A stretch of 64,000 nt of DNA from Pseudocercospora fijiensis CIRAD86 (GCF_000340215.1 NW_006921532.1:3733126-3797125); one strand, 5' to 3'; shown: positions 44,519 to 55,739, counted from the stretch's first letter. Made by a program: numbers and translations. Notes: generated from the sequence alone by a model not told the origin.

Positions 44519-46687
44519 TCACGAGAGGCACAGCTCATCCTCGCTGTCTTCAATAGTGCGCTTGGTCGCTATCCTTGTTGAAAGCCGTCGCTTCTTGGAT
44601 GGCCTGGATGCAGGAATAAGGACTTGCGGATGCGCGTACCCATCGATCTGGACCAGAGCTGGTCTTTCTCGCTTTCGTCTTGCAGGGGCTTTCTGCGCTT
44701 TCTTAGCTGCGGCAGGAATTGGGGTGAGGGCCAGGATATCTGGTGAACGCAAAACGAGCCCGTCGGATTCAGACTGTGCGTCCTCAGAGGGCTCGCCATT
44801 CTCCTTGTCATCTCGTAGGTCAGAGGAAGCAACGGCTGGGGTGAATGGTGTCCTCGAAATCCATTCGGCGATGTCGTCCTCCCAACGAAGCTTTCTTCGC
44901 TTGTCTTTCAGGTGGGGCGTCTTGAAAGAAGCAGCTTCTTCTGTTCGACTATACCCCATGATCTTTGCTACCTTGTCCATATAGTCGCACGCTTCAAACT
45001 GCTCCAGTCGTGGCGAAAGGGCGTGTACGGCTCGTGATGCTAGGTCTTGCAACGACTGGAACAACAAAGCTGGCATTGCTTCACTTTCCAAACTTTCATA
45101 AATCCGGTCAATGAGCAGGCCTACTAGAGGCTGTCGAGTTTGATCACTGAGTGCGGCCAGATCTTCCGCAAGCGCCGCTGTGAAGGTATTTGAAGCATCT
45201 CTCCATTTCCGGTCCCATCTGTGATCGTTGACCGTCCGGATGCTGTCCATGAATGGGGTCAGGCCCGAGGGCGTAGTGAAGGACAAAGCTTCTTGAATAA
45301 GACAGGCGTGCGCCACAGGGTGGTGGAGCAGGTGACAATATGATTTGCCGCCTTCACCGAGCGCAGCCTCATGTGCCAACCTATGCAATACCCGTGAATC
45401 GGGACCTTCTGAGACCATGGAGCCCGCCAAGGTCATTGCGCATAGCTTCGAATACATGTCCAATGTTCCTTTTGACAAGGCTTTCGATTGCGCTGCTGTG
45501 ATCTCTTGCTGGTCGATCGCTTGAAGATCTAGGGTAGTCCAATGTGGGAGCAAGCTCGCTGTGCCAGGACTCAAATCTTCAATCGTCCACGTGGATGCCA
45601 GAACCATTCTCAGGATCTCTGGCATGCGAATCATTTCTGCAAGAATTGTGGGACTCTTTTGCGAATATTGACTCAGAAGTCGTTCGGTCATAGTAGCTGC
45701 AAGAGGGCCATCACAAAATTTCCAAACCCGAGCTGCGTTCCAATGCGGCAGTCTCGAGAGACATGCCCGAGAGATCTCTTCGGCCTCAGGCATAGCATCG
45801 CACTTGCAGCAAATATCGACCAGTTGATCAATAATGCCGTCCGAGAGCAGGCCATCGGACACAGCTTGGCATATCTGTGAGACGCATTGGGCACGGACGA
45901 CTACTCGCAGGCCTAACCATCCGGCTCCATGCGAACTGCTCATCGTTTCCTCGAGCACACCAAGCACATCAGAGGATTTTTGGTCGTCGCCCTCATCGTC
46001 CTTGTATTGCTCGTCGATTGCGATGTAATTGGGTACTTGGCGAAGGCAAGTGGACAGCAGAGAGCGAGCGCCCAAGCTTCGGTTGCGCGACTCGCTTTTG
46101 GTGCTCTGAAGTACATGCTCCCAAGCTGCCATCAGTGCCACCTCGGCGCCTGCTCGCGCTGAACATGGCTTGAGCGGTAGCTGCCTCGAACGACGTCGCT
46201 TCGGGCACACAGCTTTTTCCGAGCCGGCATTGAAAGGCGTCTGGTCGCGATTCGTGATGGTTGTGCGGCTGCGGCTTGCGTCGTCGACGTTAGCCTGCAT
46301 CAGTCTTTGCACGAAAGGACTCGGCACAGTCAACAAGGTCTTGGAGATTCTTCTCTCGTCCTCAACACCGGCTTTGAATCGCTTGATGGCTTTCGTCTTC
46401 CCCGCATACGACGTTTGCTGGTGAGCTTTTGCTTTGGCGTCTGGCAGCCATGCAGGATCGATCGTCGACCAATGTTCGGCTTTTGGGCGAGAGACATGAC
46501 ACGGGCGGCGCTGTTGGCACCACTTCTTGACGTCGGGTTGTATAATGTTGCGTAGAGCCTCGAGCCTAGAGGTTATGCTCCTCAGCAGCCGGTTGCATCG
46601 CGCCTCGGTCCAGATGTCATCATTTGGGAGGGCATGAACTCGACGAGATGGCTCGCGAGATCTCGTGTATGCATGCTGAGAAGACAT
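44519..46687 (-). CDS. Conserved-looking hypothetical protein, probably nuclear
   Basis: I do not recognise this 722-residue protein. It reads in one exon with no stop and has normal codon use, so it is a real gene. Basic segments occur near the N-terminus (PKRRRSRQLPLK, about 167-178) and at the C-terminus (RPSKKRRLSTR), both nuclear-signal-like. The centre (about 180-600) is helical in character with many Leu/Ala-rich stretches and could be an alpha-solenoid. A late block DKRRKLRWEDDIAEWISRTP is followed by an acidic, Ser-rich tail and ends EDSEDELCLS. No enzyme motif is visible. The start codon region is duplicated (see the 37-bp repeat), and a second ATG upstream is out of frame. It borders the right transposon cluster, about 120-160 bp from its edge. 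Confidence 0.8.
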   Translation of the reverse strand: MSSQHAYTRSREPSRRVHALPNDDIWTEARCNRLLRSITSRLEALRNIIQPDVKKWCQQRRPCHVSRPKAEHWSTIDPAWLPDAKAKAHQQTSYAGKTKAIKRFKAGVEDERRISKTLLTVPSPFVQRLMQANVDDASRSRTTITNRDQTPFNAGSEKAVCPKRRRSRQLPLKPCSARAGAEVALMAAWEHVLQSTKSESRNRSLGARSLLSTCLRQVPNYIAIDEQYKDDEGDDQKSSDVLGVLEETMSSSHGAGWLGLRVVVRAQCVSQICQAVSDGLLSDGIIDQLVDICCKCDAMPEAEEISRACLSRLPHWNAARVWKFCDGPLAATMTERLLSQYSQKSPTILAEMIRMPEILRMVLASTWTIEDLSPGTASLLPHWTTLDLQAIDQQEITAAQSKALSKGTLDMYSKLCAMTLAGSMVSEGPDSRVLHRLAHEAALGEGGKSYCHLLHHPVAHACLIQEALSFTTPSGLTPFMDSIRTVNDHRWDRKWRDASNTFTAALAEDLAALSDQTRQPLVGLLIDRIYESLESEAMPALLFQSLQDLASRAVHALSPRLEQFEACDYMDKVAKIMGYSRTEEAASFKTPHLKDKRRKLRWEDDIAEWISRTPFTPAVASSDLRDDKENGEPSEDAQSESDGLVLRSPDILALTPIPAAAKKAQKAPARRKRERPALVQIDGYAHPQVLIPASRPSKKRRLSTRIATKRTIEDSEDELCLS

Positions 46688-46724
46688 GCTTTCTAATTGT
46701 GCAAGATGTATGCTGAGAAGACAT
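46620..46724 (-). promoter_or_regulatory. Possible overlapping upstream ORF (34 codons)
   Basis: The upstream start codon copy (ATG at 46724-46722) opens a 34-codon frame that ends with TGA at 46622-46620, beyond the main start at 46687. If transcription starts upstream of it, scanning ribosomes would meet this ATG first, in the same sequence context as the main one. This would reduce translation of the main protein. Confidence 0.45.
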
Positions 46725-46738
46725 GCTTTCTAATTGTG
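46673..46738. repeat. 37-bp tandem duplication copying a start codon
   Basis: The word ATGCTGAGAAGACATGCTTT (extending to TTCTAATTGTG) occurs at 46673-46701 and again at 46710-46738, a period of 37 bp. Both copies contain the minus-strand ATGTCTTCTCAGCAT, the start of the 722-residue gene. Because 37 is not a multiple of 3 the upstream copy is out of frame. Confidence 0.9.
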
Positions 46739-46748
46739 AGCCATGCTG

Positions 46749-46767
46749 CAAACAAACAAACAAACAA
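46749..46767. repeat. CAAA microsatellite
   Basis: Four CAAA units plus CAA, on the promoter side of the minus-strand gene. Confidence 0.8.
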
Positions 46768-46823
46768 TCCGGACCCTGGATATTCTATTCTCAGCGACAA
46801 AAACCCTGAGCTTTTTGAGCCGC

Positions 46824-46843
46824 GGGGCAGCTGATGCCGCCCC
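46824..46843. repeat. GC-rich hairpin at the edge of the right transposon cluster
   Basis: GGGGC and GCCCC pair with one mismatch and an inner GC/GC step around a TGAT loop. Immediately to the right the sequence becomes CpA-poor and TA-rich, so this is close to the outer end of the unidentified element. No matching inverted copy was found before the right edge of the window. Confidence 0.5.
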
Positions 46844-47669
46844 TATACTATCTATTATACTAATTCTACTACCATTCCCAATATACTGTACCAATAAATT
46901 CCATTGATTTCCTAATAAATACTATAAGCTCGCAGCTTTATTCTAATATAGATATCGACCTAATTAGTAGTATTATTATTACGTAAGAATATAACGTAGA
47001 TACTAGGGCGTATAGCGAGTTACTAAGTCGACCCGCTAAATACCTGTTTTCTGCTTTCTTAGCATTCTACGGTTTGTATAATATACTAATATATACTATA
47101 ATCGTAAGATACCGAGTTAATATATAATATAATAAGAATCTTCGTCGCTATTGCCTCTACTATAAGGTATAGATACGTAGAACTAGACTGAATTGCCTAA
47201 CTTGTCGCAAATCTATACGGTTCCTCTACCTCTAATTCTCGAAGAAACACTACTACTAAGCGACGCCTTAATATACGATAATACCGACGATATTATAGCG
47301 GCGGAAGAAGGATTAATATATACTAAAAGAGATCCGGTAGATATTGCCTTATTATAGGACGTAAGAAGGTAGACTAGAAGGACGAGAAGTTAGATATAAA
47401 GCTAACCTCGATAGTCCCTACTACTACCTCCTATACCTCCTAAGAAGCGTACGCTAAAGAGCGCTAAAGATGCTTATTTACTAGCAAAACAGCTAGAAGC
47501 GGAGGTTGCCGCTACTTAGGCTAGTAGCTAGTCTACGAGTAAGAGGAGGACTTCTCGGGCAAGCTTAATAACAAGTGCCTCGAAGAAGGCAAAGAAGGTC
47601 TAATTTAAGGCTACTAAGGTCGCTAAGACTTAATAAAGCGATATTGGCTCGCTAATAAGTGATATACTT

Positions 47670-47789
47670 CTACTAGAAGAACCTCTACTAGAAGAACCTC
47701 TACTAGAAGAACCTCTACTAGAAGAACCTCTACTAGAAGAACCTCTACTAGAAGAACCTCTACTAGACGAGCCTCTACTAGACGAGCCT
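47670..47789 (+). repeat. 15-bp tandem repeat coding LLEEP/LLDEP
   Basis: Eight units of 15 bp: six CTACTAGAAGAACCT followed by two CTACTAGACGAGCCT, then a degenerate ninth. They code for Leu-Leu-Glu-Glu-Pro or Leu-Leu-Asp-Glu-Pro in the reading frame of the surrounding pseudogene. The six identical copies suggest recent expansion or gene conversion. Confidence 0.92.
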
Positions 47790-48461
47790 CTTCTAGAGGC
47801 TATTAAGCAAGAAGTTACTATTATACGGGTTACTAAGAGGGCTAAGAAGCCGCCTAAGAAGGCTATTATCGAGGAGGCTATACTAAAGCCGACTAAGAAG
47901 AAGGCTTCTTCTTCTACTATTAAAGCTACTTCTACTACGAAGAAGGTAGCTTTAAGGGCTTCTATAATACCTAAACTAGATACTATTAACGTCGAGCTAT
48001 AGGTCTACTTCAACCGTAAAGACCTTAGCAAGGACTATAGTATTATAGGTAATAGTGCCGTACCTATTCGACGGTTAATTAACGAGGCTTCTACGAAGGT
48101 AATAATCTACGCTACTAAGAATAGCTTTAACTACTGCTTAATCCGTCGCTATTGCGAGATATAAGCCCTGCTAGTAAAGAATAGTAAGCCCTAGTCTAAG
48201 GACTTCCTTATAATAGAAGGATAGCAAGAATAGATAGGCAAAGGTCCTAGTATCCTTAAATACTTCCGCTAGATAAAGCCTCTTAGTATTTAGGTCCTTA
48301 TAACTAAATACTAAAGCTATAGAGCTAATACACCGTTTGCTAAACTTAGTCTAAGGATTGAATGTAAACCGGCGGTAGTGTAATAGCCTTCTTTATAACT
48401 AGACCCGCTATCTTCCGATGCTATTAATATACTATTAAGTCTACTACCTCGAGAGCCTAAG

Positions 48462-48807
48462 TGTTACGGTTACTCGCGACAGATCGTTAGGTAACTTCTT
48501 ATTACGTACAAGCCGAGGCTTCTTTAGAGAGGCTAATACAAGCGGGAGGCAGAGACAGAATAATTGGTATAAAGGTAATTCCAATTAGTAAGTAGGTAAT
48601 ATAAGTTAAACGCCTCGAGCTATAAGGGCATTCCGGCGTTCCTAAATATAAAGGAGATATCTTGTCTATAGTCGTAAGCGACGTAAGCGACGCTATCGCT
48701 CTCGACCGCTCCTATCGCTCCTAGTAAGATAGAGCGACAGCTTAGCCTACTAGTCTTAGCGTCGCTCTAAGATTATATAAGGACTCTAACTAATTAGATC
48801 CGTAACA
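48462..48807 (-). repeat. Gypsy-3 3' LTR
   Basis: 346 bp, beginning TGTTACGGTTACTCGCG and ending GATCCGTAACA on the plus strand; pairs with 62012-62357. Confidence 0.95.
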
Positions 48808-48959
48808 CTATCCCCCTCCTTAAGCGGGATAGTCCCTTATTCCGGAACTTTCTAATTCTAACTTCTTTGCTATACTAAAGTTATTAAAGGACTTGTCTTC
48901 TCGTTAGCGTAAGGAAAATATCGCAAATAACATCCTTGCCGACTGCCTCGAAATACCGA

Positions 48960-49450
48960 TCCGCTACTTTTATTGCGAATAGGCCGATAAATCCTACAAA
49001 GTCGATCTCCGTTCCGGCCGCTACTCCGAGTGCGCCCTATACGGCTAGTCCTATAATATATAAGTTACTCGTATAGAGTATAAAAAAATCCGGAAGGCGC
49101 GCCTAAAGATAGCTAAAGATCTCGAAGCGGCCGAAGAGGAGGAAGACCTCCTTACGCGGAAGCTTTTCGAGTATCGCGTAAAGGTCCGTCGCTTACGTAA
49201 GTCGCTACGTATAAAGGAAGATTGGGAGGTACAAGCTCTTAAGGTAGAGGAAGCCTCTATTTAATAGGCGGAGGAGCTCGAAAGAGAGCTAGGCTCTTCG
49301 CCTATAGAGCCGATAATATTCTCGTTACCTGCTAACGAGCCGTTTCCCCTAGATAGCCGATTATAGATGTCGCCTTATAACTAGAGTCGTCTAGATAGGA
49401 CGTCCTAGCCTACCTCTAAAATTCCTAGTAGGAGTGCCGAGAGTCTAGTG
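48960..49450 (+). pseudogene. Antisense ORF at the 3' end of Gypsy-3: Cys motif plus coiled coil
   Basis: On the strand opposite to pol, between the 3' LTR and the chromodomain, a frame reads FYCEQADKSYKVDLRSGRYS then ECALYG, where several Tyr sit at positions expected to be Cys (TGC to TAC). A charged helical stretch rich in Glu, Lys, Arg and Leu follows (KDLEAAEEEEDLLTRKLFEY), then an acidic, Pro-rich tail. From memory of the family, a similar Cys-cluster plus coiled-coil frame is often found in antisense orientation at the ends of fungal Gypsy elements; its role is not known. Stops are again TAG/TAA. Confidence 0.55.
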
Positions 49451-49581
49451 TCCTAAAGGTATATATTTTCAATGTTTCCTATCTATTTTATCTTCTAGCT
49501 AGTTAGTCTAGTAGTATGATTCTTAGCTATAAAAGACATAGTTGCTAGGTATGCTATTAGAGTCCCCGCTCCTCGAGCTAT

Positions 49582-49663
49582 ACTACCCTAGGTCGTTAAG
49601 AACTCTAAGGCGCTATAATCGATAGGGTCTAAGAGGTCGTAGGTTCAATTCCTATACTAGTTA
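49582..49663 (+). ncRNA. Degenerate tRNA-like (Pol III) sequence in Gypsy-3
   Basis: A T-arm folds cleanly: stem GTAGG/CCTAT around the loop TTCAATT (49639-49655), containing a B-box-like GGTTCAATTCC. Upstream is a D-arm-like GTC...CTAAGGC of class II (Leu/Ser) type at 49592-49611 and a possible anticodon stem CTAT/ATAG at 49613-49625. An acceptor-like ACTAGTT plus A is followed at once by TTTCTTTTTT, a Pol III terminator. The 5' acceptor strand does not pair, so it is not a working tRNA. It may be a tRNA pseudogene or SINE head. Confidence 0.4.
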
Positions 49664-49689
49664 TTTCTTTTTTGTCCGGTTTTGATATT

Positions 49690-52600
49690 TTTTAATTATC
49701 TGCTAACAGTTCTGCAGGTTTTCTTTTAGTTCCTAAGTGTTTTCTGAATGTAGGTATCCTTTCCATTTAATAAGGTATTTCTAACCTTACTAATCTAGGA
49801 TCTTTTCGACTTTAAACTTATTTTCTTCCTTAAGTTAGAAGTGAAATGTTTCTTAATACGGTGTTTCGGCGTCTACAGGTTCTAGTATAGAGATATAGAA
49901 TACTAGGTAGATTTTCGCGTCGTCCGGTAATTTAAGTCGGTAATTAACTAGTCCTTTAGGCTTATTAATTAGAAATAGCCCGACTTTAACGTAATCTAGT
50001 TTCTTAGTCGATCTCCGGGTTTTTAGATTCTTTGTTAAGAGGTAGACCTTATCCCCCTTTTTTAGCTAAGGTGCTATTTTTCGTTTAGCATTATATAGCC
50101 CCGTAATCTTTTCTTAAGACTCGGCAATTGCCCTTTGCAATTCCTTATATACCTGCTTTAAGTCCTCTAAAGCGACTATCGCTTTATCCGCGTATAGATG
50201 CTATAAATACTATTCCCCGAACAGCTGCGGATGTTTCCTAAAATTAGCGAAGAATAGTGTCTCTTTCGTAGTCTTAGATTGTTGGTTATTTAGTGTAAGT
50301 TGTGCTATAGGTAATAGCGATGCCTAATTGTTTTGTGCGTAATTAACGTAGTGCCGTAAGTATACCTCTAAGGCCTAATTCTTAACTTCCGTTTAGCCGT
50401 CTATCTATAGATAGTATACCGTTAATAGCTTGTGCTTAATTCTAAGTGTCGCTGTAAGCGTCTTCTAGTAGTTTAATATAAAGAGCTTGTCTCTATCCGT
50501 AATATAGGTCTTTAGAAATCCGTAGTATCGTACAAGTCTATCTAGTACGAGGTATCCGAGTTACTCTGCCGTACTTGCTTCGTTAGCAGGAATGAAGTGT
50601 ATATATTTCGTAAGCCTATCGACTATAACAAGTATTATATCGTAGCTATGTCCTATAACCGGATCCTTAGACTTCGGTAGTTTCGTAATAAAGTCTATTG
50701 TAACTTCGTCCTATAGTCTATCTAGTAGCGTCCTAAATTAGATATGTCTATATCTAGCGTGTCTATTAGCCTTGTTACGCTAGCATTGTGGACATTTCTT
50801 AATATATTCTAGGACTCGTTGTCGTATATATAGGAATCCGAAGCTTCGCTTAACTAGTTCTATTGTTTTTGAAACTCTAGGGTGTCTATTTTCTAGTCCG
50901 TCGTAGTGTTGTCGTATACACTCCGTAACTCGTTCCTTAGGTACTTAGTATTTCCTATATTCGATTAGGAACTGTTCTTCTATGTCCTAAAGAACTCGTA
51001 TAATGTAGTTGAATTCTTTTATATTAGCACTAAGGCTTCCGTCTTAGTTTGCTTTTAATATCTGCTACTGTACTAGTTCGTAACCCTCTATATAGTCGCT
51101 ACGGCGGCTTAGTGCGTCGGCTCGTCCGTTCTCGCGTCCTAGGGTATAGCGGATTTCGAACTTATACTGTCCTAGTAGCTCCGACTAGCGGGCCTGTCTT
51201 CGGGTTAGTACTTTAGTCGTAGTAAAGTAAGTTAGATTCTTATAATTAGAAAGAATCGTAAGACTTAGTGCTCCTTCCGCGTATACTCGCTAGTATTGTA
51301 GTAATGCAACTATTGCAAGTAGCTCCTTATTATAGATATCGTAGTTCTGTTCCGCGGGTAATATCTTTCTCGAGTAATAGGCTACCGGGTGTCGTTTCCC
51401 GTTATGCTCCTATATAAGGTATGCTCCTATAGCCCTATCCGACGCGTCTGTTTCTATCTAGACCGCCTTACTCCTATCGAATAATCGTAGCGTTAGCGTA
51501 GAAACGCATTGCTTCTTTAGCTGCCTAAACGCTTCGTCTTCCTTCGTACTCTAGTTCTATTGCTTATCTTTCTTTGTAAGCTCCGTAAGGGGTACCGCTA
51601 TCTTAGAGTAGCCCTCGATGAATTTTCTATTATAGTTAGCTAATCCTAGGAATGATTGTACGTCTTTAACGCATATAGGCGTTAGCTATTCCTATATTGA
51701 CTTGGTTTTTTCTAGATCGATCCTAATTCCTATAGTACTAATAATAAATCCTAGGAATTTGACTTCCTTCTTATAGAATTCGCATTTCTTAGATATAGTC
51801 TTAAATCCTACTTAAGTAAATCGTTCAAAGACGTCCTACACTATTCGTATATAGTCCGCGAGAGCTCCTTTAGTATAGACTAAGATATCGTCTATATATG
51901 CGATAACGTATATATCTAGAAGGTCTCGGAGGACTTCGTTTACAAGGTCTTAATATAACGCTAGGGCATTCGTAAGTCCTATAGGCATAACCAAGAATTC
52001 GTAAAGCCTATATCTTGTTCGGAATGCTATTATCTATTCGTATCTAGCTGCTATACGTATTACGTAAAACGCATCGCGTAGGTCAATCTTCGTATACTAG
52101 TCTAATCTAGTTAATCGGTCTTGCATTTCTTCGATGTTCGGTAGTAGGTACCGATTCTTAATTGTAATATCGTTAAGTCGTTTAAAATCGACTACTAGCC
52201 GTCCTTCGTCTAATCCGGCTTTCGGAACGAACATTACTAGTAAGGCTGCCGAGGATGTCGACTTCCGTATCTAGCCTTTTTCTAATTTCTCTTTTAGCTA
52301 CTTGTCTAAGGTTTTAAGCTCTTTCTTAGACATTGCGTATAAGGGTCCCTATAGAGGCTCTTTCCTAGGCTATAAGTGTATCTTATAATCCTATAGTTAG
52401 TGTTTAGGTAAGGCTGCCTTGCCTCTCTCCTCTTTAAAGAGTCGCTTCTACTTAGTATACTCTTTAGGAATGTCTAGGTCCGAGATTCTAGTTTCATTCT
52501 TCGATAGCGTATAACTTCTATCCTTCCTATAATTATTATTATAACCCTCCTAACCTAACGGTAGTATCGATCCGGGTTGAATACGGTTCTCCGTAATTCC

Positions 52601-54939
52601 TGTCGACGTAAACGTCTTACGAATCGCCCTGCGTTTATCAATCTCATCTGCCTACGAACGCTGCCGCTATATAGGTTGAATACCGATTATACAGTCGCAT
52701 TCCTTAAATATAAGTACTCCTTTTCTCTAGTCTACGACTAGGTTATGCTTTCTTAACTAAGGTATGCCTAATATAATATTATAACTAGCTATGTTAGTAA
52801 TATCTAAGACAATCTCCTCGTAGTACTGTTAGATAGCTAGTAGTAACGGTATCGTTTCTCGTTCTATACTAGGTAGCGGTAACCTATCTACTACTATAAG
52901 TTTATACGCTCCTTCTCTTCTACTTCGGGTTACGATCCCTCGGCTTTTAACGAATAATTCGGAGGCAAAGTTCCCGCTCGCTCCGGAATCTATTAATGCA
53001 CTCGTCGGGTGCCCGTTAACGATAACTTTCGTACGGAAGACTACTGTTAATGCTTAAGCGCTTTCGGTATTAAGGAACTCTCTTAGAACGCTCTAATCTA
53101 GAGAGTTAGTCCGTTTCCCGACTAATTAGTAGCCTAACGTTGTTCTAACTAGTTACGGATCCGTAGTCCTACCGTTCGTGCTTCTTCGGTATATAATTTT
53201 TCCTCGAGGGTATCGTTATATTTATCCCGTCCCTGCGCTGCTATAGCCTTTCGGTATTGCTAATTTAATCGCTAGACCGTCTAACGTATATCTTAAGTAA
53301 TAATCGTCCTTTCGTCGGGTAGGACGTATCCGTAGGGCGTAATTGTACTTCCTATCGGTACTCGCTCCGTAATAAAGTTATAGTACGTATAGTCTATAGG
53401 TATTCGGGGGTAATTCTAGAATTTTGCCCGTAAGCTTATCTAGAAATAATTAAATTAGATAGGGTCGACCTTCCGTTGTCCGTTAACCTTTAGAAACATT
53501 TCCTCGTATTTGCGTACTAGATGTAAGGCGATTGTTCGCGCTGCTATAAGTGCATCTATTATAAACGTAAGGATCGTATCGTCGTTAATCCCGAATTCGT
53601 CTTTACTTTCTTTATTCGTAGTTTCTTCCTCGGTATCTAGACTTCCTTCTAAATCTTCTTGCTATTCCTCCTTTTGCTAAGGGGATTCCGGTACTTCTAG
53701 GATAGCTCCCAACTCCTCCCCGGGAGGGAATAAAGCTTCCGGATCTCGGTTTTCTTTATCGTCGGCATCTAAGCAAGATTTATTAATCGTTTCTTCTTCT
53801 AACTAGGATTTCGTATCTTCTCGTACGAGTCGCCTAATCTAAGGGAAGAATCCTGCTTCTACTTTAGCAGAATAATAAATTTGGTATTAGTCGTCGTAAT
53901 AGAATCTCTAGTAAAGGGCTCTATATACGGGTTCTTATCGTCGTGCTATTATATAGATTTATCGTAGCTCCTTCTTTACGACCTCTACGTAGGTCCTCGG
54001 CGCGTTATTAATAGAGTATAGCTCTACTACTATTCGGTAGCCTTCTCTACCCGAGTCCTTTCGTTATATTATATTGAACTGTTCGCGTCGCACTATATTC
54101 TTACCGCGGCAGTTCCGTACTATATAGCCTTCCTTGCTATACGTATAGCAAGTCAATCTTCCTGCTTTCTTAGGCGAACTCTTGCCTTTTCTTCCTTTAA
54201 TTGCTCGACCCTTCTAGGTAGCGTCTAGCTCTATTAGTTACGCACCGTAGTAGTTGTTCCCCTTTAGTTTATCGTAGGTACTATAGTTTCGTCTATTATC
54301 GTATCTAGGAGTATAACTAGCTTTTCTAGAAGTCTTAGAATCGTAACGTCGTTCTAAAGCTCGTTCGTAGAGCCTATCGTCGAGATCGATCGTAACCTTA
54401 ACTAATGTTCCTATATTATCCATTTTTCTACCGTCGCGTATAAGCTCGTCTTTAACGTTATCCTTAAGACCTCGCCGATACATTGTTATAAGAGCTTCGT
54501 CGTCCTAATCCGTAAGTTAGGCGTATTCCTAAAATTTAGCGGCGTAATCGGTATATAACCCCTTCTAAGTTAAATGTTAAATAACCCTAACTGCGGTAGC
54601 AACTTCGTTAGAAGATCTAAAGACCTTTTTTATCGCACGCTTGAGATTTTCGTAGCTTGCGAAGATTCTATCCGAATTGTCGGTCCCGTTGCTATCTAGA
54701 TAGGTCCTAAGAAATAGTTTAACCTAATGCTAAGCCCTACCTCGTATAAACGTCGTTACGAAGACTAGCTTTAAGTTATCTTGAACCTAGTTAAATATAA
54801 AATACATATCTATCTAGCTAACCTAGGTATCGAACTTGTCTCGGTCGCCGTAATAAAAGTCTAGCTTTCCGATCTTAAGAGAATCGTTTCCGGTATAGGT
54901 TCCGAGTGCATTGCTAGCACTAGAGGTAGTACGTCGAGT
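49690..54939 (-). pseudogene. Gypsy-3 gag-pol with chromodomain (RIP-mutated)
   Basis: Read on the minus strand. Gag has the stop-free part 54,483-54,238, with RRGLKDNVKDELIRDGR and LDDRLYERALERR, typical of fungal Gypsy gag. A degenerate zinc knuckle follows near 54,110-54,160 (Cys and His changed to Tyr). The protease has ALIDSGAS near 52,980-53,005 with the active-site Asp kept. The RT has YIDDILVY near 51,880-51,905. The integrase has a KCPQC zinc remnant near 50,790 and the core TIDFITKLP near 50,680-50,705. The chromodomain is KVEKILD, YLIKWKGY and ENT at about 49,700-49,830. Most stops fit CAG/CAA/TGG codons. This is the best preserved chromodomain in the window. Confidence 0.88.
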
Positions 54940-54944
54940 ACTAC

Positions 54945-55252
54945 TATAAGAACCTAAGCAAGTGAAGTCTCCTGTCCTGCCTTAGCAAGCCTATATAACA
55001 ATTATGTAATGTTATTACGTGTAGTACGATGCAGCCGCGCTAGCGATAAGCTTGCTTAGCGCATGCGCGTAATGCTCGATTACATATACGGACATACTCG
55101 GTAGCTAGCACGGCAGATATGCTATCCGTGCTAGGCCTAGTTAATAGTAGTCGCTCTGCCCTATTCTAAGAAAGGTACGGTTTAGTTCTACTTTCTACTA
55201 CGGCGATTAGTAGAGGGTATTCTATACGTTGCTATATACCTATTTTCTTATA
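54945..55252 (+). repeat. Gypsy-4 5' LTR
   Basis: 308 bp, pairs with 61630-61937. Differences between the copies are mostly C/T and G/A in CpA/TpG context. Confidence 0.94.
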
Positions 55253-55739
55253 GTTCTAAACCGTCTACTCTTCGTAGCGGCCTATAGAACCCCGAAAGAT
55301 GAACGCAAGCGATCCGAACGCGCCGAGCGCGGGAAACGCGTAGAATAATGCATTAGGAGCGCCTATAGCATTAGAAAACGACGCGGCGACACAACAATAC
55401 GAGGCCGAATATTAGGCGCGCCGGGAAGCGACCCGCCTATAGCTCGAACGATTTCTAGCTAAGTAAGAAGTGCTTAGGCTAGAAGTCTAGGCTTAAGAAG
55501 CTAAGCGAGAGAATACGCGTCTTCGTGCTCTTAGGGACGTAGGCGATGCGCTAGCTCCGAGTAGCGGTACCGCTAGCGAGGGTCCTACGATAACCCTACC
55601 CCTAGGCGACGACGACGATAAGGACGAGGAAGAATTAGCTAATAAGTCGATTTAGAGGCCTGAATCTTAGAGAGCTGAATCTGTCTCGTATCGACTACCT
55701 CTTTCCGGAAGTGCGCTAAGCGTAGCCCCTATACCTAGC

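Noticed and set aside
47100..47350. Cys-rich zinc-finger-like words in one frame (for example NCLTCRKS)
   Set aside because: That frame does not continue into the LLEEP region. Another frame does, so this is probably a shadow.
47670..47789. Short regular repeats as a CRISPR-like array
   Set aside because: Units are contiguous without spacers, 15 bp long, in a coding frame, and the organism is a eukaryote.
49582..49663. A working tRNA gene
   Set aside because: The 5' acceptor strand does not pair with the 3' strand and the anticodon loop lacks the usual T before the anticodon, so it is listed only as a degenerate tRNA-like sequence.
54238..54483. Small gene on the minus strand at 54,238-54,483
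   Set aside because: It matches gag of Gypsy-3 in position and motif (LDDRLYERALERR).
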